Below, piece after piece: positions 49,721 through 62,750 of a stretch of 64,000 nt of DNA. Source of the stretch: Scylla paramamosain (taxonomy: Eukaryota > Arthropoda > Malacostraca > Decapoda > Portunidae); contig NC_087173.1 in assembly GCF_035594125.1 (NCBI RefSeq), positions 9,501,486 through 9,565,485 on the forward strand. The letters are read 5' to 3'. Position 1 is the first letter of the stretch. Each line of letters begins with the position of its first letter. The translations under genes were made by a program, and so were the position numbers. A model generated the notes under the pieces. The model was not told the origin of the DNA. It did no database searches and was given only the letters and a program-made list of their open reading frames with translations.

Positions 49721-51090
49721 TGTGTCTCTGTTCCTCTTTGTGTCTCTCTTCCACCCGGACGCAAAGAAACTCCATTCTCTCACGCCTGACAAGAAGGTGA
49801 AGGGATGCGAAAGGTCCGTCTGAAGGGGCATATGTCACTCCTCCTCGCGACGGTTTCCCAGCCAAGAGGAAAAGGCGGCGCGGTAACCTCAGTATTGAAC
49901 CATAAGTCAAGCTTGTCACGGGAGGTTTGGACGAGGCTGGCGTGTTCAGGAGGACAGATCTCCGCCATAAACGTGTCATTCTCTCCTCCACTGCGGCTGA
50001 GGAGCGAGGGAAGGAGCGGAAAGTAAATAAATATGAGTCGTGACGCGGAGAAAAGTGGTGGTTGAGTGAAGGAGGAAATAAAGGAGGAGGGAAGTGAGGA
50101 GGTGTGCGGCAGGAGTAAATAGCGAATGTCGTGTGTGAGAAAGGAATGGGAAAATGAGAAAATGAGAACTTTGCGTTTGTGAGGCACCGGAAAATCATGT
50201 TAGATGAAAAAATAAAAAATGAAGGAGGAGGAAATTAAAGAGGTGTTTACAGTACGAATATGTGACAAATGAACACCGGAAAGAAAAAGAAATGAGTAAG
50301 GAAGAAAAACAGTACAAATTCACAAAGCAGTCTTCTCTCCACCCCCCCCCAAAAAAAAAAAAATGATAAATTAAGAAATACAAGAAAGAGGAAAGAAAAT
50401 TTATAGACTTGATATTTAACGAATACACGTGAGAGTAAAATAAAAGATGAGAAAGAAAATAGAAAAGGATATGGGTTACGATGTGAAATGACTGAAGTTA
50501 AAAGAAAAAGATAAAGAATATGAGTTACTGGGTGGACTAAAATAAAAAGAAAACCTTAAGAAAGTAGCAAAGAATATGAGATCTGTACGAGTGAAGTGAC
50601 TGCTGAAATGAACCTTTTAACACGACAATAAGGCCAAGAGGAAGATGACACGACACCACACGACACATCAAGAACAGCGACGACAAGTGCCATAGTGGAA
50701 GGGAGTTGAGATGAGAGAGAGATACAGAAAAAAAATAAAAATAAAAGCCCCGTAGAGTAATGGAGACAGAAGGGCGAGGCTGGTATTGACTGACTGACTG
50801 ATTGAGTAAAACAGGACACGGCGCCGCAGCATCAAAGGACAAATGACGCCCACCATTCATCAAAAGGAGAGGCGAAAAAAAAAGAACTACGTGGAAAAGA
50901 AGAGCAAATGAGAGCACCATACAAAGATGACGACAGACACGCAACGCAAAAATGGGAGAGTGGAAAGTTGCAGGTGTTTGAAAATTGAGGGAGATGTAAA
51001 ATAGAGTGTGATTTTCGGAGAGTTAAAGCTTTTCTCACACTCTACAGAATGTACTGAGACTGCAAAGGGAGGTAATGGAGGAGAGGAGGA
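49721..51090. other. Unique-looking sequence, no gene recognised
   Basis: 49780-50040 is GC-richer and free of simple repeats; 50040-51000 is purine-rich on plus. Minus-strand frames of 135-179 codons here look like nothing known and have Ser/Pro/Phe-rich composition, so I do not call them genes. Confidence 0.4.
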
Positions 51091-51217
51091 GGAGGAGGAG
51101 GAGGAGAAAGAGGAGGAGTTGAGCGTAATATATACAGAAACAGTTATCTATTTCATTGTCAGGTTTTGTATGTTAGAGGAGCAAATAATGATAATGATAA
51201 CGTAATGATGATAATGA

Positions 51218-51261
<44 letters not shown>

Positions 51262-51283
51262 TTACTACTACTACTACTACTAT
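51091..51283 (+). repeat. (GGA)n and (ACT)n microsatellites
   Basis: GGA/GAG run at 51083-51118 and about 20 ACT units at 51219-51283. Confidence 0.93.
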
Positions 51284-51506
51284 TTACAAAGTAGATACAC
51301 GAGAAAATAAAAAAAAAGATAAAACTAAAGAAAAATATGTTATGAAAGCAAGACTAAATAAAACATAATAAAAACAAACTGGAACACGTGTAGGCAATAA
51401 TTCTTAAGTAATCTGTAGCAATACGGAATAAACATGAAATATATATAAAAATTTAGAAGGATTAAAAGTTTCAAGATGGCCTGGTGGAAAATAGTCACGA
51501 AGAAAT

Positions 51507-51507
<1 letters not shown>

Positions 51508-51603
<96 letters not shown>

Positions 51604-51867
51604 TCCTTTTCCTTCCTGCAGTTTTCCAGTTTTTCATTTTTCTCTTTTTTTTTACCTTCCTCTCTCTTCTCTAATTCTTCTACATCTTTTCTCTTCCTTC
51701 CTTCATTCCTTCTTTTTATTCCCCTTTCTTTTCTCTTTTATTCTTATTTTGTTCGTAAATTCTTCCCCTCTCCTTCGTCTCTCTCTGTCTTTTATCTTCC
51801 TTCATTTTCCTATTTACATTTCTTTATTTTCTTTCCTTCTATTTCATCTTTGTTCCGTATTTTTCCC

Positions 51868-51962
<95 letters not shown>

Positions 51963-52066
51963 GCTCTCTTTCATCTTCTTTCTCTTTCCTTCATTTCTTC
52001 ATTTTTCCTTATCCTTCCTCCTTTATTCACTCTTATTCGTACGCACCTTCCCCTCTGGCTCACCCC

Positions 52067-52157
<91 letters not shown>

Positions 52158-52260
52158 ATTTCCTTCCCCTTCCTTCATTTCATTTTTTTCTTATCATTTT
52201 TTCTTTATTCATCCTTATTCATACTCACCTTTTCCCCCTTCCCCTTCTCTCTCTCTCTCT
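51508..52260 (+). repeat. Three (CT)n arrays in a pyrimidine-rich region
   Basis: CT runs at 51508-51594, 51870-51961 and 52070-52155 joined by CTTCCTTCATTT-like text that itself repeats (CTTTCATCTTC, CTTCCTTCATTTC). The whole ~750 bp is pyrimidine on plus; the long Ser/Leu frames are artefacts. Confidence 0.93.
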
Positions 52261-52606
52261 AACACGTACTATGGCTGAAGGAAGTCCCTCTCTATCCCTT
52301 CGTTGCCATGCTAAGCTCACGTGCGAAGGCTTAACTCTCTCTTCATGAATCTTGTCAGGTACTCTTTGGCATTCTCGCTCTTCACTCATAGGAGGAACAA
52401 ATTAAGATGTTTTTCGTGCTCCTTCATGTTGGTTGAGGGATTTTAAACATTGCACGGCGGGATTGAGACAGAGACACAAACATACACTCACAGGCATATA
52501 TACAGACACATATATAAGCACATACATATCCGTACTCGTTTCATGACTATATGTAAGCTATTAGTATTAACAAGGAAAATTTGTTGTAGGTTGCGATGTA
52601 AGGCAG

Positions 52607-53028
<422 letters not shown>

Positions 53029-53029
<1 letters not shown>

Positions 53030-53195
53030 CTATACCAGTGCGGCGTCGGACCTTCAGGAATTTCACAGTCGGAGGAGGAGCCAATTTTCTCCCAGGATGA
53101 TCTACGCTTATCGGGAAAATCCTCCGAACGTAGAAACGGTGCAGGATTATCACCGCCCAGGGATATCACGGCGCCGGTTCTCCATAAGGTTGTCT
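53029..53195. other. Non-repetitive island, no gene recognised
   Basis: 165 bp of mixed-composition sequence (TACCAGTGCGGCGTCGGACC, CAGGATTATCACCGCCCAGG) between long microsatellites. No frame, tRNA or splice signal that I trust. Confidence 0.35.
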
Positions 53196-53766
<571 letters not shown>

Positions 53767-53829
53767 TTTCTCTCCGCCGGGGAATTGTAGCATGGAGAGG
53801 AGGCAGCTATCTACGGTTAAGTTAATAAG

Positions 53830-54389
53830 TAATAGTGTGAAGTGAACCTCGCTATCTTCTCCCAGTTCAAGGACTATCGAGACTTTCTTCTCTTCCCTCC
53901 CTTTCTTCTCTTCCCTCTCTCTCTTCCTTCTCTTCTCTCTTTTCCTTCTCTTTCTCTTGAACTTTACAGAGTTGCCTTTTACGAAGTTTCTTTATTTTGT
54001 ACTTTTTTTCATTTGTTTTTATTTTTTTTTATCCGAGGTCTTTTAGTTGTGTGATTTTTTTTATTTTGTTTTTTTTTTGTTTATTTTTTATTACTGTTTT
54101 TATTCTGTTTTGAGTTGGGTGTCAGTTTTTTCTTTATCGTTTTGGTTTGGAATTGTTATTTTCTTTATTCTTTTCACTTTAAGGATTTCGTCAACTGTAT
54201 TTTCTTGCTGTTTTATTTTCATTCGTCGGGTTTTTTTTTTTTTTTAATGGCGCGCAACAAGTTATTCTTTCTTTAATAGTTTTGGCTTAGAATAACCTTT
54301 TTTTTTTTTTTTTCTAGATTTCCTTTTCTTTTAGGATTTCGTCATTTGTATTTCATAATTTTTTGGTTTGGTTTTGCATTTTTTTTTTT
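53830..54389. other. T-rich sequence, no gene seen
   Basis: CTTCTCTTCCCT-type repeats at 53885-53960, then T-rich DNA with TTTTTATT runs. Confidence 0.5.
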
Positions 54390-54980
54390 GAGTTTTTGGT
54401 TCGGTTTCCCAGTTGGAGTTTCCTTTTGTAGTTGATATAATGAAATTTTGATTCCCTCAGTTATATCTCTGCTTAAAAATTCTGTGGTTAGGTTCCAGTA
54501 ATACTTCATGGGTTTCTGATTGGGTTCCAGTTATATATTTAGATTTTTTGGCTTGGTCTAGTAATATTTTTAGAGTTTTTGACTTGGTTCCTGCAATACT
54601 TAAAGAATTCTTGGTTTGGTTCTAGTTATATTTTTTGTGAGTTTTGTGGCTTGTTTCCAGTAATATTTTTTGAGTTTTTTGGTTTGATTTCAGTTACTAC
54701 TTTTAGAATTTTCGGTTCGATTCCAGTTATATTTTCATGAGTTATGGCTTGGGTTCAGTGATGCTCTATGAGTTTGTGGCTTGGTTATAGATACATTTTC
54801 CTGAGTTTTGTGACGTGGTTCCAGTTACATTTTTATAAGTTTTGTGGCATGGTTCCAGTTATATATTCATGAGTTTTGTGGTTCGGTTCCGGTTACATTT
54901 TTATTAGTTTTGTGGCTTGATTCCAGTTGTATTTTACGAGTTTTGTGGCCTGGTTCCAGTGATTTATGAGGTTTTGGAGT
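54390..54980 (+). repeat. Minisatellite, ~48 bp unit, about 12 copies
   Basis: GAGTTTTGTGGCTTGGTTCC, AGTTATATTTTT recur through the block with small indels. Confidence 0.85.
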
Positions 54981-55435
54981 GGCGTGCGGCAGGTAACATA
55001 TCCACCATTGTTTCACGGGTGTTGTTTCAGCTCAGTTTGTTTTCCATTAAGAGGAAACCCAAGGAAACCTAACTTGATTAAATGATTCGAGTGGAAACAA
55101 TGAAAACTCCCCCTCCCCTTCCTTCTTTTCCCCTCACCATCCCTCCCTTCGTCTCCTTCCCTCCCTGCCTTCTCTCCCTTCCCCTCACTTCAGTACACCT
55201 GCCCCCCTCCCCCCATTTTTTTTTTTCTTATTGGGTGTTTGTATTTCTCTCCTAATTGACTTTTCTCTGTACACTCTACCTTTTAAAAGACTCCCACTGT
55301 AATTAAAGAGCTCCAGAAAAGAAAGTAGGGGACTAGATTTCTTTCCCTTCTTTCTTTAATTTTTTTCCCCCACCTTGTCTTTCTTCACGTTGCTGTATGG
55401 TAGATGGATTATTGTTGTATTGCTGTTATTGTTAA

Positions 55436-55985
55436 GATCATCTTGTTAGTGTTCCTGTCTATTATTATTATTATCGTATTAAAAGACGTATGGTTTATCG
55501 TATAGATTTGTAAATTATGTGTTAAAACGATTAGGTATCAAAATGAAAATAAAAAAAGGAAAAATTCATTGGTTATTTTTGCTTATTATTACCATTATCA
55601 TACCAAGGTGCCTGAAATATGGACGTGTAAATCACTGTATGAGTAAAAAAAAGATAAGGCGTTAAAATGAAAAAAAAAAAAAGTTTGTGTAAAGTCTATG
55701 TGAAGCACGTACAGATACACGTGGAAAAGAAATGTCATTATCGTCTTTGTATTAATCCTGCTTATTATTATCATCATTATCAGACTAGAAAAAAAAAATA
55801 AAGTTTAAATATAAAGCCGAGCAAAAATGTAAGACGTGCAAAGAAACACGAAAAAAAAAAAAAATCTGTCATTATTCTCCTTGTATTATTCTTGCTTATT
55901 ATCGTCATCATTTCTATCTTAGTAAGAAATTGTATAAAATAAATGTGTTAAAAACGATATCAAAACGAAAAACAAAAAAAAAGTC
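55436..55985 (+). repeat. Tandem array, ~135-165 bp unit, 4 copies
   Basis: TGTCATTATCGTCTTTGTAT, TTGCTTATTATTATCATCAT and a variable A run recur near 55436, 55567, 55733 and 55868. Confidence 0.7.
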
Positions 55986-56017
55986 CAAAATTTAGATATA
56001 AAACACTTGAAGAAAAC

Positions 56018-56021
<4 letters not shown>

Positions 56022-56102
<81 letters not shown>
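56022..56102 (+). repeat. (GA)n microsatellite
   Basis: About 40 GA units. Confidence 0.97.
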
Positions 56103-56104
<2 letters not shown>

Positions 56105-56570
56105 CAAAAAAGACACTAGTATCTTTGCCGTCCTCGCAGCCACAACACCCGCAGCAGTAAGTGAGGAGGCAAGGCAAGGTAAGCACGTCCCCACCAGGTA
56201 ATTCTCAGGTGTTTGAATGTCCACTAAAACACTACCATGGCCACGTCGTTTCCTCGTCCCGGGTTGAGTTCCAGGGATACACAGATACACGGATACACAT
56301 TGCGAAGCTCCTTCTTCTTCCCGGGAAACAAACGCGGGGTTAATAAGACAAATGGTTAGTGTTTCTCGGCTCTTCCAATTCCACTTATCTTCTTATCTCC
56401 CGAAAGTATGACGGATGCTGGCGTTGGGATGTGTGTGTGCCGCGGCTAACCTTCCTAACGCCCCGGTGCCTCGTGTCTTCGGCCACGCACTCACGCTAGA
56501 ACGCAACGTAATGGAAGCTGCAAGAAGCCAGTATAGGCCTACGCGTGGCAGTTCCTACGTACATTAATGA

Positions 56571-56571
<1 letters not shown>

Positions 56572-56639
<68 letters not shown>

Positions 56640-56645
56640 CTACTG

Positions 56646-56711
<66 letters not shown>

Positions 56712-56747
56712 TTATTTATATTACTACTACTACTATTACTACTATTC

Positions 56748-56814
<67 letters not shown>

Positions 56815-56885
56815 CACTACCACTACCACTACAACTACTACTACATCTACCACTACCACCACCTGCACTACCGCCTCCATCTCCC
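56572..56885 (+). repeat. (AAC)n(ACT)n compound microsatellite, ~310 bp
   Basis: About 23 AAC units, then about 70 ACT units with ATT and ACC variants, fading into CAC. Reading frames through it are homopolymers and not genes. Confidence 0.97.
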
Positions 56886-57498
56886 TCTCCCCACCACCTA
56901 AGTAACACCTGTTCCCTAAATGATAACTATGATGAACCAGACAAACAATTAATTAATTCTTCGCCTCGCTACGCAATATAGCAATTTACTGTTACGTATA
57001 TTTCGCAATGAATACATAAGCAGATTACGAATACGTTGATCTGTCACTGTATGTATATGTATACGTGGAGGGCAGTGTGATGCGGAGAGCTATGTAAGGA
57101 AGTGGGAAGACTGAGAAACTGGTAAGGAATATTAATTTTTATAAGGAATTTCTCGTCTTTTATTTATTTAGTTGTTTATTTGTATGCTTCCTGTCCTTGT
57201 TGTTGTTGTGGTCGTTCTTTTTTGCTTTTTTTATTTATATTTATTAGCTTACCTATTCTTTTATATATATCAGGAAGATTGGTCAAGAGGAGAAATAGGT
57301 ATTATAAGAGTGCCCGTTCAAATGCAACTCCTTGAATAGAAAACAGATGCAGGAGAGTTCAAGTACGTATGCTTTGTTGCTATTGATAATAAGTGGCGTG
57401 TATTTGGAGTGGTTTCGAGGCGCGTGAAAATAGTAAGGGTGAAAAATGTAAAAAAAAAAAAAGTGTTAAGGATCAAATGGAAATACGTACTGCCTTGA

Positions 57499-57504
<6 letters not shown>

Positions 57505-57586
<82 letters not shown>

Positions 57587-57657
57587 AGTACTATCATTCA
57601 TTTCCAATCACTTACCTTCACTGCTTCACACACACACACACAAACACAGACACACAC

Positions 57658-57720
<63 letters not shown>
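57505..57720 (+). repeat. (CT)n, (CA)n, (CT)n
   Basis: CT at 57505-57583, CA at 57628-57655, CT at 57662-57720. Confidence 0.96.
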
Positions 57721-57727
<7 letters not shown>

Positions 57728-57929
57728 AAGGGCAGCAGCACGTGGATCGCCAGCCTTTACGTGACAAAATAGAATTGAAGTTATTGAGAATCCATTCCCG
57801 GAACCTTTATTAAAACTGGTGCGTGAGCCGAGCTGGGAAAACAAGCAGAGATTTATGCGCTCAAACATACGACAATGATTAGATTGAAGCAACTATAACG
57901 TAAAATATTGCCAGTGTGACTGTTTGTGA

Positions 57930-57930
<1 letters not shown>

Positions 57931-57968
<38 letters not shown>

Positions 57969-58013
57969 CTCTGTCTCTCACACACACACACACACACACA
58001 CACACGCGCGCAC
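57931..58013 (+). repeat. (GT)n then (CA)n, inverted complements
   Basis: GT at 57931-57966 and CA at 57980-58008, 13 bp apart: a potential GU/CA hairpin in RNA. Confidence 0.93.
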
Positions 58014-58167
58014 ATACGGAAGTTAAACTCAGGTGAAGGCCAGATGTGTGTTTCGGTTTGCGAGTGATCAAAAGAAAGCAGGAAATATCACATCAAAGAA
58101 AACTTACAGAAAGGGCGAATAGATTATACCTCAAGGGACAAATTTTAATCACTTTGCATTGGTATAC

Positions 58168-58400
58168 TGACCGGGTGAATAGCTGACTGACTGAATGACT
58201 GGCTCAGAGGAGGACTGATTAACTGACTGACTGACTAAGGGACTGAATGACTGAATGACTGAGTGACTGTTTGGTAGGATGACTAGGTGGCTGACTGACC
58301 GGCTGACTGACTGACTGACTGACTGACTGACTGAGAGAATGACTGTTTGACTGAATGAATGACGGACGGAGGGACTGACTGACTGACTGACTGACTGACA
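58168..58400 (+). repeat. (TGAC)n tetranucleotide tract
   Basis: Perfect CTGA units at 58303-58332 and 58373-58398, with diverged ACTGAATG/ACTGGCTG units elsewhere. Confidence 0.9.
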
Positions 58401-58405
58401 AACGT

Positions 58406-58409
<4 letters not shown>

Positions 58410-58494
<85 letters not shown>

Positions 58495-58533
58495 TATCTT
58501 CCAAACATTCACGCAGTATTACTTAAAAGGAGG

Positions 58534-58628
<95 letters not shown>

Positions 58629-58641
58629 CTCTCTCTCTCCC
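58410..58641 (+). repeat. Two (CT)n arrays
   Basis: 58410-58492 and 58539-58640. Confidence 0.97.
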
Positions 58642-58750
58642 TTTCATCACAAGGAGCTAAGTGAACACTGAACATTTTACAAGCATTTCACTTTCCGCCG
58701 GAGTTGGAGCGATGATGGCAATTCCTTGTACAAGAAATGGTTGGAGAGCC

Positions 58751-58756
<6 letters not shown>

Positions 58757-58798
<42 letters not shown>
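58757..58798 (+). repeat. (GA)n microsatellite
   Basis: About 21 GA units. Confidence 0.95.
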
Positions 58799-59265
58799 CT
58801 GGGAGACTGACTGACTGAGACTGAGTGACTGAATATGTGAAAGAGCAACTGGAGTCCTAAGTAAGAGTTATATGAAAGGAGTCTAAAAATATCGCTATTC
58901 CCGAGTAGCAGAAGAGATAAAAAAAGGAAAAAAAAAAAAGGAGGAAAAGAAGAAGAGGAAAAAGCGTCCTTAGATGTCGGCGGGGAACTAAAAAGCGGAG
59001 ATCTCAAAGAAAACTTCACGGACAAGGACACGAGAGGGACTCAAGACTAAGCATTCAGAGGAGGAAGGATCTTTTGAACGCCAATAAGGGAGGATCGGGG
59101 AGTATTTTCAGGTAGAAATTGGATCCTGAGATAAGAAGGAAAAACGGGCCGCACCATATGGAGTGGCGGCAAAGAAAACGGAGTATGGGGACGCCTCTAT
59201 CTGATCTGGTTCATTTATTCCGCGTCGAGATTTCATTACTGCGTCTTTTAGTATGAGGTTAATAA

Positions 59266-59267
<2 letters not shown>

Positions 59268-59345
<78 letters not shown>

Positions 59346-59347
59346 GA
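59268..59347 (+). repeat. (GA)n microsatellite
   Basis: About 38 GA units. Confidence 0.97.
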
Positions 59348-59462
59348 TTTAAAGTAAATGACTCAAGATAGTGAAAAATTTTAGCGTAAGAACACAATTT
59401 TTTTGTTTTATGATTTCATGCTATTTGATTTTCTCTGTGTGTAATGTTAAACGATAATGACA

Positions 59463-59530
59463 AAAAGAGAGACAGGCAGAGAGTTCCAGAATTTACTTGT
59501 GTGAAAGGAATGAAGGAGTGAAGGAAGCTA
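59463..59530 (-). mobile_element. LINE C-terminal fragment (A-F family)
   Basis: CAGAGAGTTCCAGAATTTAC, GTGAAAGGAATGAAGGAGTG resembles the GGGAGTTCCAGAGTTTACCA stretch of copy D. A second piece with GGGAGTTCCAGAGCTTGCCA lies at 60008-60045. Confidence 0.5.
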
Positions 59531-59620
59531 GGTATAGGTCAAAAGTTGTTTAAAATAGAGTGGTGGACGAATGGAATAGACTCAGTAATTAGGTTGTTAG
59601 TACTGAACCATTAGGGATGC

Positions 59621-59700
59621 TTAACCCCTTCACTGCTACTTGACACAACTTCCATTAATTACGCTGAGACATTTCATCTTGTTCAAGGGGCACCTCTAAA
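59621..59700 (+). mobile_element. piggyBac-like MITE, left end only
   Basis: TTAACCCCTTCACTGCTACT matches the ends of the 46756 and 60301 elements. The right end was not located. Confidence 0.45.
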
Positions 59701-60171
59701 CATTATAATCGCTAGAAATTGTGAAAACCTATCCTTGTAAATCCCTTTTTTTTTCTTTTAGACGCTCATAAGAATTTTGTACGTCATTTTTAGTGTCAGG
59801 AATAATTACATATCGCATGGAAAGATCAGACTGATGTGTGGGTGAAGGTGATGATTAGAAATACAGGGAATTGCCACGTGTAGGGATGAAGGCTTCTTGC
59901 ATCCTACCTCATTTTCATATGTTCTTATGTTCTTTTTGAAGTTTCATGTTATTCTGTTGCTTATGTGTGTAATGTTTAGATAATATAAAACCAGAAATAG
60001 ATAGGGAGTTCCAGAGCTTGCCAGTGTGAAAGGGGTGAAGGAGTGAAAGGGGTATGCACTAATGGGAAAGCACTAATATGGTATAAGAAATGCATCGAAG
60101 AAAAAAAAAAAAAACGGAAAACTAGTGTATTATTTTGACAGCATAAAAAGTGTTAATGCTCAGGTAAAAAG

Positions 60172-60172
<1 letters not shown>

Positions 60173-60254
<82 letters not shown>
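60173..60254 (+). repeat. (AC)n microsatellite
   Basis: About 40 AC units. Confidence 0.97.
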
Positions 60255-60300
60255 CACTCAATTTTATACCAGGTTAGAAGTTTCGCGGTAGTAATCATCC

Positions 60301-60510
60301 TTAATCCTTTCAATGCTAGTTAATCTTTCCCATGATCATACGCAACTTTTAAATAAATAGTTTTTGCACCGCAGTCTCTTAAAATACGTACTTTTGCAGC
60401 TTAGCACTGATTAAATTAAAGTCATATTCTTCATCTTTCTATTCCTGCAAATGATTTAAGACAACGGTGTGAATGTTGACAATACACCCCCATAGTGCTT
60501 AAAGGGTTAA
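60301..60510 (+). mobile_element. piggyBac-like MITE, 210 bp
   Basis: TTAA at both ends; left TTAATCCTTTCAATGCTAGT, right in reverse complement TTAACCCTTTAAGCACTATG. Nearly the same length as the copy at 46756. Confidence 0.65.
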
Positions 60511-60767
60511 CTTTTTCATCCCTCTTTCACTGGTAAGCTCTGAGACTTCCTACCTATTTCTGTTTCTAAATCATTACTTAAACTGGTCATCTCTATGCCA
60601 GCCGAACAGCCGCGTGCTCTGGTCCAATTCCACGGAGAGATGTTTACTTAGTCCTTCTGCTGCTCCGCATGTGTTTGCCAAGCATGCGTGTTGCCCTTCC
60701 CCAGTAGAGGCATCTCATCTGTCTTGGTTCACGTGTTGGGGGATAAATATATTCATGAAGTGTGCGT

Positions 60768-61060
<293 letters not shown>

Positions 61061-61080
61061 CCCCCTCCATGTTTTCCTCT

Positions 61081-61142
61081 TCTCATCCACCACCACCACC
61101 ACCAGCACCACCACCGCCACCACCACCACCTTCACCACCAAA
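61081..61142 (+). repeat. (CAC)n imperfect microsatellite
   Basis: CAC units with GCAC and CGC variants. Confidence 0.9.
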
Positions 61143-61207
61143 TAGCGAGAAGTAATGCCTGTATCTTTTGCCTTTACAGCCACACGTGACATCAGCATCC
61201 CTCACAC

Positions 61208-61328
61208 CACACCTTTCATACCCTCCTCTTACCTGCCCACGCTTCCCTTGCTCACCTGGAAGACCCACCACACCTTTCATACCCTCCTCTTACCTGCCCA
61301 CGCTTCCCTTGCTCACCTGGAAGACCCA
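61208..61328 (+). repeat. Exact tandem duplication, ~60 bp unit
   Basis: CACACCTTTCATACCCTCCT through CTTGCTCACCTGGAAGACCC occurs twice with no visible difference, so the duplication is recent. Confidence 0.93.
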
Positions 61329-61662
61329 TTACGTGGAATTTGGTGCTGCTCATATGTCTCACCTGTACCTCACCTGTTCCTCTCATCTCACGTCCTTTAC
61401 AAAAAATATATATTAAGTTGTCGATATAGATAAAAAAGAGTTTTGGCGTTTGAAGCTACGAGAGGATTTTCTTTTTTTTTTTCATTCATTGGAAATCGAG
61501 TGAAAGGGTTTTAATTTTGTGTATTCATCGTTTGAATGCATAATTTTTGGGTATTGGTGATGTGGGTGATGTGTTTTCGTGATTATAGACACGGAGGAAG
61601 GATTGGAAGGCTTTTGATGCGTGTAAATGCTTGTGACAGTGAAAGAGTGAGTGTGAATGAGA

Positions 61663-61934
<272 letters not shown>

Positions 61935-62149
61935 CACAAACAAACAAAACAAACTAAGAGAAACAAACCTACAAAAGACAAACAAACTAGCAGGCAGACA
62001 AACACAAACAGAAACAGACAGACACATATAGACAATCAGACACACAGACAGACAGACAGACAGGCAGACCAATGATTGCCCATGAGCATGACCGCAACTT
62101 CCCTAACTGAGTTAAGACTTGTACCTCTCCTTCATAAGCACTAGACTGA

Positions 62150-62750
62150 GGGGGGAATTAATGGAGGAAGGCTGGGGAGAGACGAGAGAGAGGAAAGTCA
62201 AGTAGGAGAGGACACGGAGGGGAGGAAGTGGAAGGATAAAGATGGGGAAAGTTAGTGGATGTTGGGAGAGTGGAGAGAATGAGGAGACGAAAGAGGGGAG
62301 TGAGGAGTAGTAGCAGAAGGAAGGAAAAGGGAAGAATGAAAGATAAGGATAGGGAGGAGAGGAACACTATTAGAGGAAAGAAGAAGGATAAAGATGAGGA
62401 AAGGAAGAGGCTGTAGTGGAGGGTGGGTGGGGAGGGTAGAATAGAGGATGAGGGGTATGAGAAAGAAGGGGAAGGCAAGTAAAAGGGAGAGAACATGGAG
62501 AAAAGGAGGATTTTTAGGGAGAGGAGAGACAAAGAGATTATGAAGGGAAAAGTTGGGAGAGGGGAAGGAAGGGAAATAGGGAAATATAAAGTAGGGGAAG
62601 GGAGAGAAAAAGGAAACAGAAGGAAGGGAAGGGTATGGAGCAGAGAGAGATTACGAAAGGAAAAGAGAATCAAGAATAAACAGGAATACAGATTTAGAGG
62701 GGAAAGACGTGGAAAGAAATAATTGGGTTAGAAGGAGAAAAAGAGAGTTC
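62150..62750 (+). repeat. 600 bp purine-rich tract
   Basis: Almost all A/G on plus (GGGGAAGGAAGGGAAATAGG-type text) with no fixed period. The minus-strand Ser/Leu/Pro frame of 171 codons is a composition artefact. Confidence 0.85.

Noticed and set aside
49659..50198. 179- and 135-codon overlapping frames on minus
   Set aside because: No recognisable domain, overlapping frames of similar length, and one end lies in the inverted-repeat element.
51476..52348. 290-codon frame on plus
   Set aside because: Mostly Ser-Leu from (CT)n arrays.
56545..56908. Asn/Tyr- and Thr-repeat proteins
   Set aside because: Translations of (AAC)n and (ACT)n in all frames.
58168..58400. CRISPR-like or regulatory repeat
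   Set aside because: A simple TGAC tetranucleotide tract in a eukaryotic genome, without spacers.
62158..62673. 171-codon minus-strand frame
   Set aside because: Purine tract on the opposite strand; Ser/Leu/Pro composition without motifs.
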